Shown here piece after piece: positions 17,148 through 26,325 of a stretch of 64,000 nucleotides of DNA. The DNA lies in assembly GCA_965657505.1 (NCBI GenBank), contig CBFHON010000008.1:1-64000 (forward strand), given 5' to 3'. The position numbers and the translations under genes were made by a program. Source of the DNA: TMED109 sp002171375. GTDB lineage: Bacteria > Pseudomonadota > Alphaproteobacteria > TMED109. Every line of letters begins with the position of its first letter. Position 1 is the stretch's first letter. The notes beneath the pieces were generated by a model that saw only the letters and a list, made by a program, of their open reading frames with translations, was not told where the DNA came from and searched no databases.

Positions 17148-17786
17148 ATGAAAATATATGAATTTAGAAGAGCTCCTAATCCAAGAAGAGTGCAAATGTT
17201 TTTAGTAGAAAAAAATATTACTGTTGAATATGTTCAAGTTAATGTACGTAATGGCGAAAATAGAGAAAGTAATTACCTAAATATAAACCCAAAAAGTGGA
17301 GTTCCTGCACTTGAGCTTGATAATGGAAATGTAATTGCAGAAAGTATGGCTATATGTAGATATTTTGATGCGATACAACCAGAACCATTTTTATTTGGAG
17401 AATCACCTGAAGAAAAAGGCCTTGTAGAAATGTGGAATAGAAAAATAGAAATTGAAGGAATGAACCCTGTAGGTGAATGTTTAAGAAATTCCTCAGAAGC
17501 TTTTAAGGATAGAGCAGTTGCAGACCCAAGAATGACAAAACAAATACCGGAATTAGCAGAAAGAGGTAGTATGTTAGCAAATAGATTTTTAGGTGATATA
17601 AACGAAAGATTATCAAAGAATAAATATGTTGCCGGGGAGAATTTCTCTATGGCAGATATTAATTTATATGTCTTTCTAGATTTTGCTAGTTGGGTAAAAG
17701 TAATCCCTACAGAAGAACACCAAAGCCTAATAAATTGGAAAGAAGTTATTAGTGAAAGAGAATGCGCAAAAGTATTTGAAAGTTAA
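17148..17786 (+). CDS. Glutathione S-transferase family protein
   Basis: A 212-aa GST with N-terminal thioredoxin-like domain (KIYEFRRAPNPRRVQMFLVEKNI; SGVPALELDNG with the cis-Pro; ES.AICRYF) and a helical C-terminal domain. The ATG at 17148 is chosen because AAGGA lies seven bases upstream and the fold begins there; an in-frame ATG at 17043 would add an unrelated 35-residue hydrophobic leader. The AESMAICRYF motif supplies the glutathione gamma-glutamyl contact. Likely a detoxification enzyme; substrate unknown. Confidence 0.88.
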   Translation: MKIYEFRRAPNPRRVQMFLVEKNITVEYVQVNVRNGENRESNYLNINPKSGVPALELDNGNVIAESMAICRYFDAIQPEPFLFGESPEEKGLVEMWNRKIEIEGMNPVGECLRNSSEAFKDRAVADPRMTKQIPELAERGSMLANRFLGDINERLSKNKYVAGENFSMADINLYVFLDFASWVKVIPTEEHQSLINWKEVISERECAKVFES

Positions 17787-17797
17787 AATATAAAAAT

Positions 17798-18898
17798 TTA
17801 AATTTCAGTTTTTTTCTTATAGTTAGCTCTTAAATTCATGTAACCTAATTCTGTTAGGTTTGATAGTTTTGTTGCTTTAGACCAATAACTAGACCAACTG
17901 TCATAGACTCTTTTTGTAAATTCATTTTCTTTGGATTTTTCTAATAAAATTTCTGAAGCAGCTTTAAACATTGCGTCGGTCACATCTTTAGGAAAACTTT
18001 TTATCTTAACTTTATGTTTATTTAATAGAACATCTAGAGAAAATGCATTACCAGCTGTCATTTCTGATAGCATTCGAAAAGCTTCATCACCAGCTGCATA
18101 CTTGATAATATTTTGTAAATCATTTGGAAGATTATTATAAGCATCAAGATTAACAGTTAACCCTAGAGCACTTCCAGGTTCTTGAATTCCTGGAGCATAA
18201 TAATATTTTGCAATTTTATGAAATCCAAATGCTAAATCATTGTATGGGGCTATCCATTCTACAGCGTCAATAGCTCCTGATTGTAAGGCAGGCAACAACT
18301 CACCTCCAGGTAGATTGACTGGAATAGCTCCAATTCTAGATAGCATATCGCCACCCAGCCCCGGAATTCTCATTCTTAATCCTTTTAAATCATCCAAACT
18401 ATTAATTTCTTTTTTAAACCAACCTCCAACATTACACCCCCCTGTACCAGCAAGAAATGCTTTAAGTCCGAATCCATTATAAAGTTCATCCCATAATTCT
18501 TGACCACCACCAAAATATATCCAAGCAGCATGCTCTTGAGCGGTTAAGCCACCTGGAACACAAGTAAAAAACGGCATAGCTGAATGTTTTGCTGTCCAAT
18601 AATATGGAGCGTCGTGCCCCATTTCAGCAATACCTTCACGAACGGCATCAAAAACTTCAAAAGGTGGAACTAATTCTCCAGCACCATAAATTTTTATCTC
18701 TAATCTTCCATCTGACATTGCATAAATAGATTCAGCAATTCTTTTTACACCTGTTCCTAGTGCAGGAAAGTTTTTAGGCCAACAGGTTACCATCTTCCAT
18801 TGAATTTTACCTTTAGCTATTGCTGGTGCAGATAAAGTAGATGCCGCTGTTAAAGTTCCAACTCCTATTGTTCGTTTTAAAAAATTTCTTCTTTTCAT
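17798..18898 (-). CDS. TRAP transporter substrate-binding protein, TakP-like (2-oxo/2-hydroxy acid)
   Basis: A 366-aa DctP-family binding protein with a Tat signal (RRNFLKR near the start, then a hydrophobic stretch ending APAIAKG). Motifs MRIPGLGG, LPGGELLPALQSGAIDAVEW and PYNDLAFGFHKIAKYYYAPG match the TakP subfamily, whose characterised members bind 2-oxoacids or lactate. It is the last gene of an operon with a threonine dehydratase and an FMN 2-hydroxyacid dehydrogenase, which supports that ligand class. No DctQ/DctM genes are in the window next to it, so it is an orphan subunit here. Confidence 0.9.
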   Translation of the reverse strand: MKRRNFLKRTIGVGTLTAASTLSAPAIAKGKIQWKMVTCWPKNFPALGTGVKRIAESIYAMSDGRLEIKIYGAGELVPPFEVFDAVREGIAEMGHDAPYYWTAKHSAMPFFTCVPGGLTAQEHAAWIYFGGGQELWDELYNGFGLKAFLAGTGGCNVGGWFKKEINSLDDLKGLRMRIPGLGGDMLSRIGAIPVNLPGGELLPALQSGAIDAVEWIAPYNDLAFGFHKIAKYYYAPGIQEPGSALGLTVNLDAYNNLPNDLQNIIKYAAGDEAFRMLSEMTAGNAFSLDVLLNKHKVKIKSFPKDVTDAMFKAASEILLEKSKENEFTKRVYDSWSSYWSKATKLSNLTELGYMNLRANYKKKTEI

Positions 18899-18916
18899 AG
18901 TTAACTCTCTAAATTT

Positions 18917-20092
18917 TTAATCTAATGAAGTTAAAATAAATTCTTTTCCTACATTTACAGTCTCTTTTTTTAGTTCTTCTATATTTTTAGCGCAAACTTG
19001 CTCCATAATATTTTCTATTTCATCTTTTATAATATAGTGAGTATGTGCTGCACCTTTAGCTCCTAAAGCTGCAAGTCCTATCATAAAAGGTCTACCAATC
19101 ATTACAAAATCAGCTCCTAACATCAAGCCTTTTACTACGTCTTGTCCGGAATAAAATCCACTATCTATTAATATTGGAAAGTCATTTCCCAGATCTTTTC
19201 TGATATTAGGAAGAACTTGTAAAGGACTAGGCGCAATATCTAGTTGCCTACCTCCATGATTTGACAGATAGATTGCATCAACATAATCCTTAGCTTTTAG
19301 AGCATCTCTATTATCCATTAATCCTTTAAGGACTATTGGGCCTTTCCATATATTTCTAACTTCTTCTAGATAGTCCCAATCTAAATATCTATCCATTTGG
19401 CTTCCAGCATAACCTTTACTTATTTTTTTATTACCCTGACTATTCTGATATTTATCCATAGTAGCAAATTGAGGCATTCCATTTTTTAATATACCTAATG
19501 ACCAAGCTGGCGAAATTGCAGCCTGCAAAATTGTTCTTATATTTATTTTTGGAGGAACAGAAACACCAGCCATTCTTAAACGTTCCCTCCTACTTGAAGC
19601 CGGTATATCAGACGTTATAACTAAAACTTCATATCCACTATCATTTGCCCTTTTAAGTAAATCATCTCTTATGTTTTTATCTTTTGGAGGGTAAAGCTGA
19701 AACCAACCGTTATTATCTAAATGCATTCCAACTTTTTCAATAGATGCACAAGCGACAGTTGATAGCGTATAAGGTATATTAATCTTATTAGCTAACTTTG
19801 CTAAAGTTACTTCTGCACCTGGCCAAATCAAACTTGTCATACCAACAGGAGCAACTCCAAAAGGAGCATCATAAGTTCTATTAAAAAGCTTTGTTTTTAA
19901 GTCCGCTTTAACTGTCCCCTTAAGATACCTAGGTGTCAAAAATATATTTTTTAAAATTTCCTGATTGTGATCCATAGCTCTATCATAACCAGTACCTGAA
20001 AATAAATATTCTGCGGCAAAATGTGGCATTCTTTTTATAGCCCGCTCTTTCATATCAGATATTCTAGGATATTTGTCTGCTAAATTACTCAA
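18917..20092 (-). CDS. lldD: FMN-dependent alpha-hydroxyacid dehydrogenase (L-lactate dehydrogenase-like)
   Basis: A 391-aa TIM-barrel flavoprotein that oxidises a 2-hydroxyacid to the 2-oxoacid. The active-site block LSNHGGRQLD with the catalytic His and substrate Arg is intact, and the PVGMTSLIWPGAEV and GADFVMIGRPF phosphate-binding regions are present. It lies 17 bases after the threonine dehydratase and 18 bases before the TakP-like protein. Lactate is the default substrate, but glycolate, mandelate or other 2-hydroxyacids are possible. Confidence 0.88.
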   Translation of the reverse strand: MSNLADKYPRISDMKERAIKRMPHFAAEYLFSGTGYDRAMDHNQEILKNIFLTPRYLKGTVKADLKTKLFNRTYDAPFGVAPVGMTSLIWPGAEVTLAKLANKINIPYTLSTVACASIEKVGMHLDNNGWFQLYPPKDKNIRDDLLKRANDSGYEVLVITSDIPASSRRERLRMAGVSVPPKINIRTILQAAISPAWSLGILKNGMPQFATMDKYQNSQGNKKISKGYAGSQMDRYLDWDYLEEVRNIWKGPIVLKGLMDNRDALKAKDYVDAIYLSNHGGRQLDIAPSPLQVLPNIRKDLGNDFPILIDSGFYSGQDVVKGLMLGADFVMIGRPFMIGLAALGAKGAAHTHYIIKDEIENIMEQVCAKNIEELKKETVNVGKEFILTSLD

Positions 20093-20109
20093 TTATTTAA
20101 CTCCATAAA

Positions 20110-21321
20110 TTATTTAGTATTTGTAACAATGACAGAAAAACCTAATAATTCTATCTTTTTAATAATATTTTTTGCATGATTATTATTTCTTGTTTCTAAA
20201 GTTATATCAAGACGAGCTGAGCTGACTGACAAATCTAGAGCAAAACGACTATGTTCAACTCCTAAGATGTTAACTTTTTCTTCTGCACATAACTGTGAGA
20301 TGGCTCCTAATTGACCAGGTTTATCTGCCATGGCGATAGATAGAGTTATGATTTGCCCTTTTCGAACTAAATCTCTCATTAATATTGATGAAAGTACTCT
20401 AGAATCAATATTTCCTCCACAAAGTAAGATACCAACATTTCTACCTTTAAACTTCTCTTTATTTTCTATAATAGCTGCTAAACCAGCAGCTCCAGCTCCT
20501 TCTGAAACCACCTTATCTTTTAATAAAAAAATTGAAACCGCTTCTTCGATTGAATTTTCAGAAACCTTTATTACTTCAGCTATATTATTTTTAATAATTG
20601 TTAGAGGTATATCACCAATCTGAGAAACAGCTATTCCCTCAGCTAAAGTAGTACCACCGCAAACATAATCAGTATTATTATAAACATTATAGAGTGCGGG
20701 AAATAATTCTGTCTCAATGCCTATAACTTCAATATCTTTATTTAAATATTTAGCAATAAGAGAGCAACCTGCAATTAAACCTCCACCGCCTACTGGTACT
20801 AATAATGTATCAATATCTGGATGATCTTCTATGAATTCTAGTGCTATGGTACCTTGACCAGCTAATATAAGCTCATCATTAAATGGGTGTATTTTAGTAA
20901 AATTGTTATTTTTTACTAAACTATCCACGTATTTTTCAGCATCTTTTAATGTTTCTCCATGGATAATAACTTCAGCTCCCAAATCACTAGTTTTTCTTAT
21001 TTTATCAAAAGGAGTATTATCAGGCATTATAATAGTGGATTTAATTCCAAGAATTTTTGCACTATAAGCTACTCCTTGAGAATGATTCCCTGCAGACATT
21101 GCTATTATGCCATTTTTTTTATCTTCATCATTTAAAGATAATAATTTATTAAGTGCACCTCTAACTTTAAAAGAACCTGTATGCTGTTTATTTTCATACT
21201 TTACAAAAACTTTGCAGCCAGTAATTTCAGTTAAAATATTAGAATAATGAGATTCAGTATTAATAATATGCTTTTTAATTAACGCATATGCATTAATTAC
21301 GTCTTCATAACTAACAGACAA
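20110..21321 (-). CDS. ilvA: Threonine dehydratase with C-terminal ACT domain
   Basis: A 403-aa fold-type II PLP enzyme that converts threonine to 2-oxobutanoate and ammonia. PLP Lys52 lies in GSFKVRGA, SAGNHSQGV is the substrate loop and GGGGLIAG binds the phosphate. A C-terminal ACT domain (about 325-403) indicates allosteric control. The length matches the shorter catabolic/short-form IlvA class rather than the 510-aa biosynthetic form. TTG at 21321 is the start; AAGGATAT lies about eight bases upstream. It leads the operon that continues with lldD and the TakP-like protein. Confidence 0.9.
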   Translation of the reverse strand: MSVSYEDVINAYALIKKHIINTESHYSNILTEITGCKVFVKYENKQHTGSFKVRGALNKLLSLNDEDKKNGIIAMSAGNHSQGVAYSAKILGIKSTIIMPDNTPFDKIRKTSDLGAEVIIHGETLKDAEKYVDSLVKNNNFTKIHPFNDELILAGQGTIALEFIEDHPDIDTLLVPVGGGGLIAGCSLIAKYLNKDIEVIGIETELFPALYNVYNNTDYVCGGTTLAEGIAVSQIGDIPLTIIKNNIAEVIKVSENSIEEAVSIFLLKDKVVSEGAGAAGLAAIIENKEKFKGRNVGILLCGGNIDSRVLSSILMRDLVRKGQIITLSIAMADKPGQLGAISQLCAEEKVNILGVEHSRFALDLSVSSARLDITLETRNNNHAKNIIKKIELLGFSVIVTNTK

Positions 21322-21361
21322 CTAATATATCCTTATATATTGATATTATAAAATTTAAATT

Positions 21362-21535
21362 TTAGTGATCATGATGATCGTTTGATTTACTCTCTTCATC
21401 TGTATCATTGTGCTTATCATCGTCACTTGCAGCAGTTTGTGCTGATTTTGGAGTTGGAGTTCCTGTAATGCCAGCGTGAGCAGAAAATGTACTTAAACAA
21501 AAACTTAAAAAAATAATTAACTGAACTAATTTCAT
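21362..21535 (-). CDS. Small exported Asp/His-rich protein
   Basis: A 57-aa frame from ATG at 21535 to TAA at 21362. It has a textbook signal peptide (MKLVQLIIFLSFCLSTFSAHA) followed by a short polar chain that becomes acidic and histidine-rich (SDDDKHND ... SNDHHDH). The tail looks able to bind divalent metal. No family is recognised. It lies upstream of ilvA on the same strand, 40 bases away. The signal peptide and the biased tail support a real gene, but expression is unproven. Confidence 0.55.
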   Translation of the reverse strand: MKLVQLIIFLSFCLSTFSAHAGITGTPTPKSAQTAASDDDKHNDTDEESKSNDHHDH

Positions 21536-21763
21536 ATACAAACTCCAATAATCTAAATATAGTAATTAACTATATAATTTAACTAACTGATTTTAATAAT
21601 AATTATTTCACCTACTTACAAAAGATATTATAATTATTATATATATATAATTAATACTTTAATAAATGTAAACTAATACTAATTACAAATAGTATATTAT
21701 ATACATCTAAATTTGTTTTTGTTAGAAATAAAATAATTAATAAACATTTTAATTGGAAAACTT

Positions 21764-22756
21764 ATGTCATTACCAATAATAGGCATTACTATGGGCGACC
21801 CAGCTGGTATAGGTCCTGAAATTATAGTTAAGTCCTTAATGAAAAATAGAAATTTTAAAGATTGCTCAATTATAGTTATTGGAGATTCTAATTGTTTAAG
21901 AAATGAAGCAAAAAAGAATAATTTAGATCTTGAGATAAATATTTGTGAATCCTTATCTAATATTAAAAATATTAACAAACCAATTGTAAACTGTTTGAAT
22001 GTGGGTGGTAAAATAGATAATGTTCAGTATGGATATAATTCAGATATTTCCGGTGAAGCATCTTACCTTTATATTAATAAAGCAGTAGAATTAGCACTAA
22101 AAAATAAAATTAATGCTATATGTACTGCTCCTATTAGTAAAAAGGCTCTTCAAATGGCTGGATATAATTTTCCTGGTCATACAGAGCTTTTGGCATATTT
22201 AACAAAAACTAAAGAAGTTTCTTTAATGCTCTCTACACCAAAAATGAATGTAATACATGTAACTACTCATATTGGATTAATAGATGCAATAAAAAAGATA
22301 GATTCAAATTTAGTCTTTCGAACAATAGAAAGAGGAAGAGATTTAATTAAAAAATTAATGCATAAAGAACCAAGAATTGGAGTTTGCGCAATTAATCCTC
22401 ATGCTGGAGAAGACGGTCTATTTGGATATGGAGAAGAAGAAAGTAAAATTATTCCAGCTATTAATAAAACCATAGAATTAAATTGGAATGTAAAAGGTCC
22501 TCTTCCAGCTGATAGTTTATTCTATCAAGCAAGTCTTGATAGATTTGATTTAATAGTAGCTATGTATCATGATCAAGGGCATGGTCCAGTTAAAGTAATG
22601 GGAATTGATGATGGTATAAATATAACTGTAGGGCTTCCATTAATTAGAACTTCCGTAGATCATGGTACAGCTTTTGATATTGCAGGTAAAGGCATAGCAA
22701 ATGAATATAATATGCAGAATGCTATTACAAAAGCTTATGAATTAATAAAAAGTTAA
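21764..22756 (+). CDS. pdxA: 4-hydroxythreonine-4-phosphate dehydrogenase
   Basis: A 330-aa PdxA enzyme of vitamin B6 synthesis, which oxidises 4-phosphohydroxy-L-threonine with NAD. It shows ITMGDPAGIGPEI at the N-terminus, metal-binding histidines in FPGHTELLA, VTTHIGL and YHDQGHGPVK, and the C-terminal TSVDHGTAFDIAG. The length is standard. The usual neighbours surA, ksgA or pdxJ are absent. A PdxA2-type role in threonate/erythronate breakdown seems less likely, because no DUF1537 kinase gene is nearby. Confidence 0.92.
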   Translation: MSLPIIGITMGDPAGIGPEIIVKSLMKNRNFKDCSIIVIGDSNCLRNEAKKNNLDLEINICESLSNIKNINKPIVNCLNVGGKIDNVQYGYNSDISGEASYLYINKAVELALKNKINAICTAPISKKALQMAGYNFPGHTELLAYLTKTKEVSLMLSTPKMNVIHVTTHIGLIDAIKKIDSNLVFRTIERGRDLIKKLMHKEPRIGVCAINPHAGEDGLFGYGEEESKIIPAINKTIELNWNVKGPLPADSLFYQASLDRFDLIVAMYHDQGHGPVKVMGIDDGINITVGLPLIRTSVDHGTAFDIAGKGIANEYNMQNAITKAYELIKS

Positions 22757-22836
22757 TATCTTCTAATTAATGTATGTTGACATGTACTATTTTATAAATT
22801 TAATATTAATTTTTTTAGTTTATAGGAGAATTATGA

Positions 22837-23151
22837 ATGTCAGCATATTTATTAGTAAGAGCTGAAGTAGAAGAAGATAGTAGAGAAGGATTTGATAATT
22901 GGTATCAAAATGAACACTTACCGAGCGCATTGAAAGAGTTTAAGGACTCAATTGGAGCCTGGCGTGCATGGAGTGATGTTGAAGACGGGATACATTTAGC
23001 TTTCTATGAATTTGAAGATTTAGAATCTGCACATAAATTATTAAATTCTGAACTTATGAAAGAGTTTATTAAAGAATTCGACAGACATTGGCTTGGAAAA
23101 GTTATAAGAACGCGTGACGTATTTGAGGTTAAACAATTACTTAAAAAGTAG
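22837..23151 (+). CDS. EthD-like dimeric alpha+beta barrel protein
   Basis: A 104-aa protein of the dimeric ferredoxin-like barrel class. The region EGFDNWYQNEHLPSALKEF resembles the WY...HLP motif of EthD-type proteins, which suggests either binding of a small organic substrate or an isomerase/oxygenase accessory role. AGGAG lies eight bases before this ATG; an out-of-frame ATG four bases earlier gives only a ten-codon peptide. Function unknown. Confidence 0.72.
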   Translation: MSAYLLVRAEVEEDSREGFDNWYQNEHLPSALKEFKDSIGAWRAWSDVEDGIHLAFYEFEDLESAHKLLNSELMKEFIKEFDRHWLGKVIRTRDVFEVKQLLKK

Positions 23152-23194
23152 ATAATTATTAATAAATTAAAAAACCTTTATATTGCTAATTAAA

Positions 23195-23272
<78 letters not shown>

Positions 23273-23334
23273 TAGATACTATACTGTATATATATTCGTT
23301 CACTTATATACAACCTTATTAATAAAAAAAATAA

Positions 23335-23410
23335 TGGTGGGCGATGACGGGATCGAACCGCCGACCTACTCGGTGTAAACGAGTCGCTCTCCCAGCTGAG
23401 CTAATCGCCC
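23335..23410 (-). tRNA. tRNA-Val (TAC)
   Basis: The minus strand gives the acceptor stem GGGCGAT/ATCGCCC, D-arm AGCTCAGCTGGGAGAGC, anticodon TAC in CGTTTACACCG, T-arm GGTTCGATCC and encoded ACCA. It sits between hup and tRNA-Asp, the order seen in many Alphaproteobacteria. Confidence 0.96.
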
Positions 23411-23430
23411 TTTATATACTTTAACATAAA

Positions 23431-23461
23431 ATTGCCGACTTCTAAATTAAAAGTCGGCAAT
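23431..23461 (-). terminator. Rho-independent terminator of hup
   Basis: ATTGCCGACTT (23431-23441) and AAGTCGGCAAT (23451-23461) form a perfect 11-bp stem with a nine-base loop. On the minus strand it is followed by TTTATG. It lies just after the hup stop and before tRNA-Val. Confidence 0.85.
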
Positions 23462-23478
23462 CTTTATAAGATATTTTC

Positions 23479-23754
23479 TTACTTGTTAACTGATTCTTTT
23501 AAACTTTTTCCTGGACGAAATTTAGGTTGTTTTGAAGCAGCTATCTGAATAGTTTCTCCTGTTCTAGGGTTTCTTCCAGTAGTAGCTTTTCTATTTGCAA
23601 CCATAAATGTTCCAAATCCTACTAAACGAACTTCGCCGCCAGATGATAATTCCCCACTAATTGATCCAAATACAGCTTCAACTGCATCTGAAGCTTGTGT
23701 TTTTGAAATTCCTGCTGAAGATGCTACAGCACCTATTAATTCATTCTTATTCAT
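23479..23754 (-). CDS. hup: HU-family DNA-binding protein
   Basis: A 91-aa histone-like protein with the full HU fold: MNKNELIGAVASSAGI at the N-terminus, LVGFGTFMVANRKATTGRNP across the beta-arm, and RPGKSLKESVNK at the end. It bends and compacts DNA as a dimer. It lies downstream of lon, the classic lon-hupB order, and ends at a strong terminator. HU rather than IHF is favoured by the position and the short C-terminus. Confidence 0.95.
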   Translation of the reverse strand: MNKNELIGAVASSAGISKTQASDAVEAVFGSISGELSSGGEVRLVGFGTFMVANRKATTGRNPRTGETIQIAASKQPKFRPGKSLKESVNK

Positions 23755-23833
23755 AAAGCCCCCTTCTGATATTAGTTATATAAGTATTTACATTATTTAA
23801 TAGATATTATTAATAAAAGTCAAAGTAAATATA

Positions 23834-26242
23834 TTAATGTTTTACAATGTTCTCATGACTTGTACTACCATTATTTTGAGTATTTTTTAAAAACTCTGCT
23901 TCATCCCATTTTATTGGAGAAGGTTTATATTCTAAAGCATGTTCAATAACATCATCTAAATGTGTTACCAGAACTATTTCAATATTACTTTTTATCTCTT
24001 CATCTACATCCTTTAAATCTTTTTTATTATCAATAGGAATTAATACTTTTTTTATACCGCCTCTTGAAGCAGCTAAAAGTTTTTCCTTAAGTCCTCCTAT
24101 AGGCATTATTCTGCCTCTTAAAGATATCTCTCCAGTCATAGCTACGTCACATCTTACAGGTATACTGGTAAGTACTGATATCATAGATATAGCTATAGCA
24201 GCTCCGGCAGAAGGACCATCTTTTGGAGTAGCTCCTTCAGGAACATGAACATGAATATCTTTTCTTTCAAATAAAGGAGGTTCAATTCCAAATTCAACAG
24301 CTCTGGATCTAACATAACTAGTAGCAGCCTGGACAGATTCTTTCATAACATCTCCAAGCTGGCCTGTAATTTGTTGTCTACCCTTTCCAGTCATTGTAAC
24401 AGCTTCAATAGATAACAAATCCCCACCAAAATCTGTATAAGCCAAACCTGTAGTAATACCTAATAAATTTTCTTTATCAGCAAGTCCATGTCTAAACTTT
24501 CTAATACCAGCGTATTCTTCTAGATTATCAGCAGTAATTTCTATAGTTTTTTCCAAACCTTTTACTATCTTTTTAATAGCTTTTCTACATAAAGATGCAA
24601 GTTCTCTCTCTAGCCCTCTTACTCCTGCTTCTCGAGTGTAATATTTAATTAAATCACCTAGAGCCTCATCTGTAATGGACCATTCCTCTTTTTGTAAACC
24701 ATTTCTATCTAATTGTTTTGAAATTAAATGTCTTTTTGCAATTTCTATTTTTTCATTTTCTAAGTAACCAGATAGATTTATAATCTCCATTCTATCTAAT
24801 AGTGGTCTAGGCATGTTAAGTGAATTAGCAGTAGTTACAAACATGACGTCAGATAAATCATAATCCACATCTAAATAATGGTCATTAAAAGTACTATTTT
24901 GCTCAGGGTCAAGTACTTCTAGAAGAGCAGAAGCCGGATCCCCTCTCCAATCAGAGCCTATTTTATCAATTTCATCTAGTAAAAATAAAGGGTTAGAAGA
25001 TTTTCCTTTTTTTAAACTTTGAATAATTTTTCCAGGCATAGATCCTATATAAGTTCTTCTGTGCCCCCTTATTTCAGACTCATCCCTTACACCACCTAAT
25101 GAAATTCTAACAAATTTCCGACCTGTTGCCCTTGCTAATGACTTACCTAATGATGTTTTTCCAACTCCAGGTGCACCCACGAGACAAATTATTGGCCCTT
25201 TAAGCTTTCTAGTTCGACTTTGAACAGCTAAATATTCTATTATTCTATCTTTAACTTTATCGAGTCCAAAATGATCTTCATTTAATATATTCTCAGCTTC
25301 ATTTAGATCATATTTAACTCTAGTATACTTTTTCCATGGAATAGAAATTAACCAATCTAGATAATTTCTTACAACAGAAGACTCGGCCGACGTTGGACCC
25401 ATTCCTTTGAGTTTTTTTAATTCGGATTTAGCCTTTTGTTTTGCTTCTTTTGTTAATTTTAATTTATTAATTTTTTCTTCAAATTCAGTAATTTCATCTT
25501 TACTTTCATCTTCTTCTGATAATTCTTTTTGAATTGCTTTCATTTGTTCGTTTAAATAATATTCTTTTTGTGTTTTTTCCATTGAACGCTTAACTCTAGA
25601 TCTTATTTTTTTCTCTACTTTAATAACCGATAAGTCATTTTCAATAAATTCTAATACTTTTTCTATTCTTATTGATACAGTTAATTGTTCTAATAATTCC
25701 TGCTTCTCAGACAGAGAAATATTTAGATGTGAAGCAATAGAATCTGACATCTTAGATATTTCTTTAATATCAGAAATAGTATTTACCACATCGGCGGTAA
25801 TTTTTTTATTTAGTTTTGTATATTCTTCAAATTGCTCTGAAGCAGTTCTTAATAAAGCTTTTTCTTCTAAACTATCAATTTTGTTATTTTCTGTAATTAA
25901 TTCATAGCTAGCTTGCAAATATAATTCATCCCCATAAAATTCTTTGATGGCTACTCTTTTTCCCCCTTCAATCAATACTTTAACTGTACCATCAGGCAGC
26001 CTTAAAAGTTGTAAAATCTTTCCCAGTGTTCCAATCTCATATACATCTTTATATTCTGGGTCATCATGTGCGGAGTCTCTTTGTGTTACTAAAATAACTT
26101 CTTTATTACTATTCATAGCAGTTTCAAGTGCTTTAACAGATTTATCTCTTCCTACAAATAAAGGAGCCACCATATTAGGAAAAACTACAATATCTCTTAA
26201 TGGAATAAGAGGTAGTATATTTGAATTGTTTTCATCAACCAT
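23834..26242 (-). CDS. lon: ATP-dependent protease Lon
   Basis: An 802-aa LonA protease that degrades misfolded and regulatory proteins in the cytoplasm. Order: N-terminal substrate-binding domain (about 1-210), coiled-coil region, AAA+ module with Walker A GAPGVGKTS near 355, and C-terminal protease domain with Ser678 (DGPSAGAA) and Lys721 (GGLKEKLLAA) as the dyad. All key parts are present at normal length. The gene follows clpX on the minus strand. Confidence 0.97.
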   Translation of the reverse strand: MVDENNSNILPLIPLRDIVVFPNMVAPLFVGRDKSVKALETAMNSNKEVILVTQRDSAHDDPEYKDVYEIGTLGKILQLLRLPDGTVKVLIEGGKRVAIKEFYGDELYLQASYELITENNKIDSLEEKALLRTASEQFEEYTKLNKKITADVVNTISDIKEISKMSDSIASHLNISLSEKQELLEQLTVSIRIEKVLEFIENDLSVIKVEKKIRSRVKRSMEKTQKEYYLNEQMKAIQKELSEEDESKDEITEFEEKINKLKLTKEAKQKAKSELKKLKGMGPTSAESSVVRNYLDWLISIPWKKYTRVKYDLNEAENILNEDHFGLDKVKDRIIEYLAVQSRTRKLKGPIICLVGAPGVGKTSLGKSLARATGRKFVRISLGGVRDESEIRGHRRTYIGSMPGKIIQSLKKGKSSNPLFLLDEIDKIGSDWRGDPASALLEVLDPEQNSTFNDHYLDVDYDLSDVMFVTTANSLNMPRPLLDRMEIINLSGYLENEKIEIAKRHLISKQLDRNGLQKEEWSITDEALGDLIKYYTREAGVRGLERELASLCRKAIKKIVKGLEKTIEITADNLEEYAGIRKFRHGLADKENLLGITTGLAYTDFGGDLLSIEAVTMTGKGRQQITGQLGDVMKESVQAATSYVRSRAVEFGIEPPLFERKDIHVHVPEGATPKDGPSAGAAIAISMISVLTSIPVRCDVAMTGEISLRGRIMPIGGLKEKLLAASRGGIKKVLIPIDNKKDLKDVDEEIKSNIEIVLVTHLDDVIEHALEYKPSPIKWDEAEFLKNTQNNGSTSHENIVKH

Positions 26243-26325
26243 AAGTAAGCTCCAAATTAATTAATTAAATAAACATATACTAATGTTGGGTATATATATG
26301 AAAATTTCAAGTATAAAATAAAATG

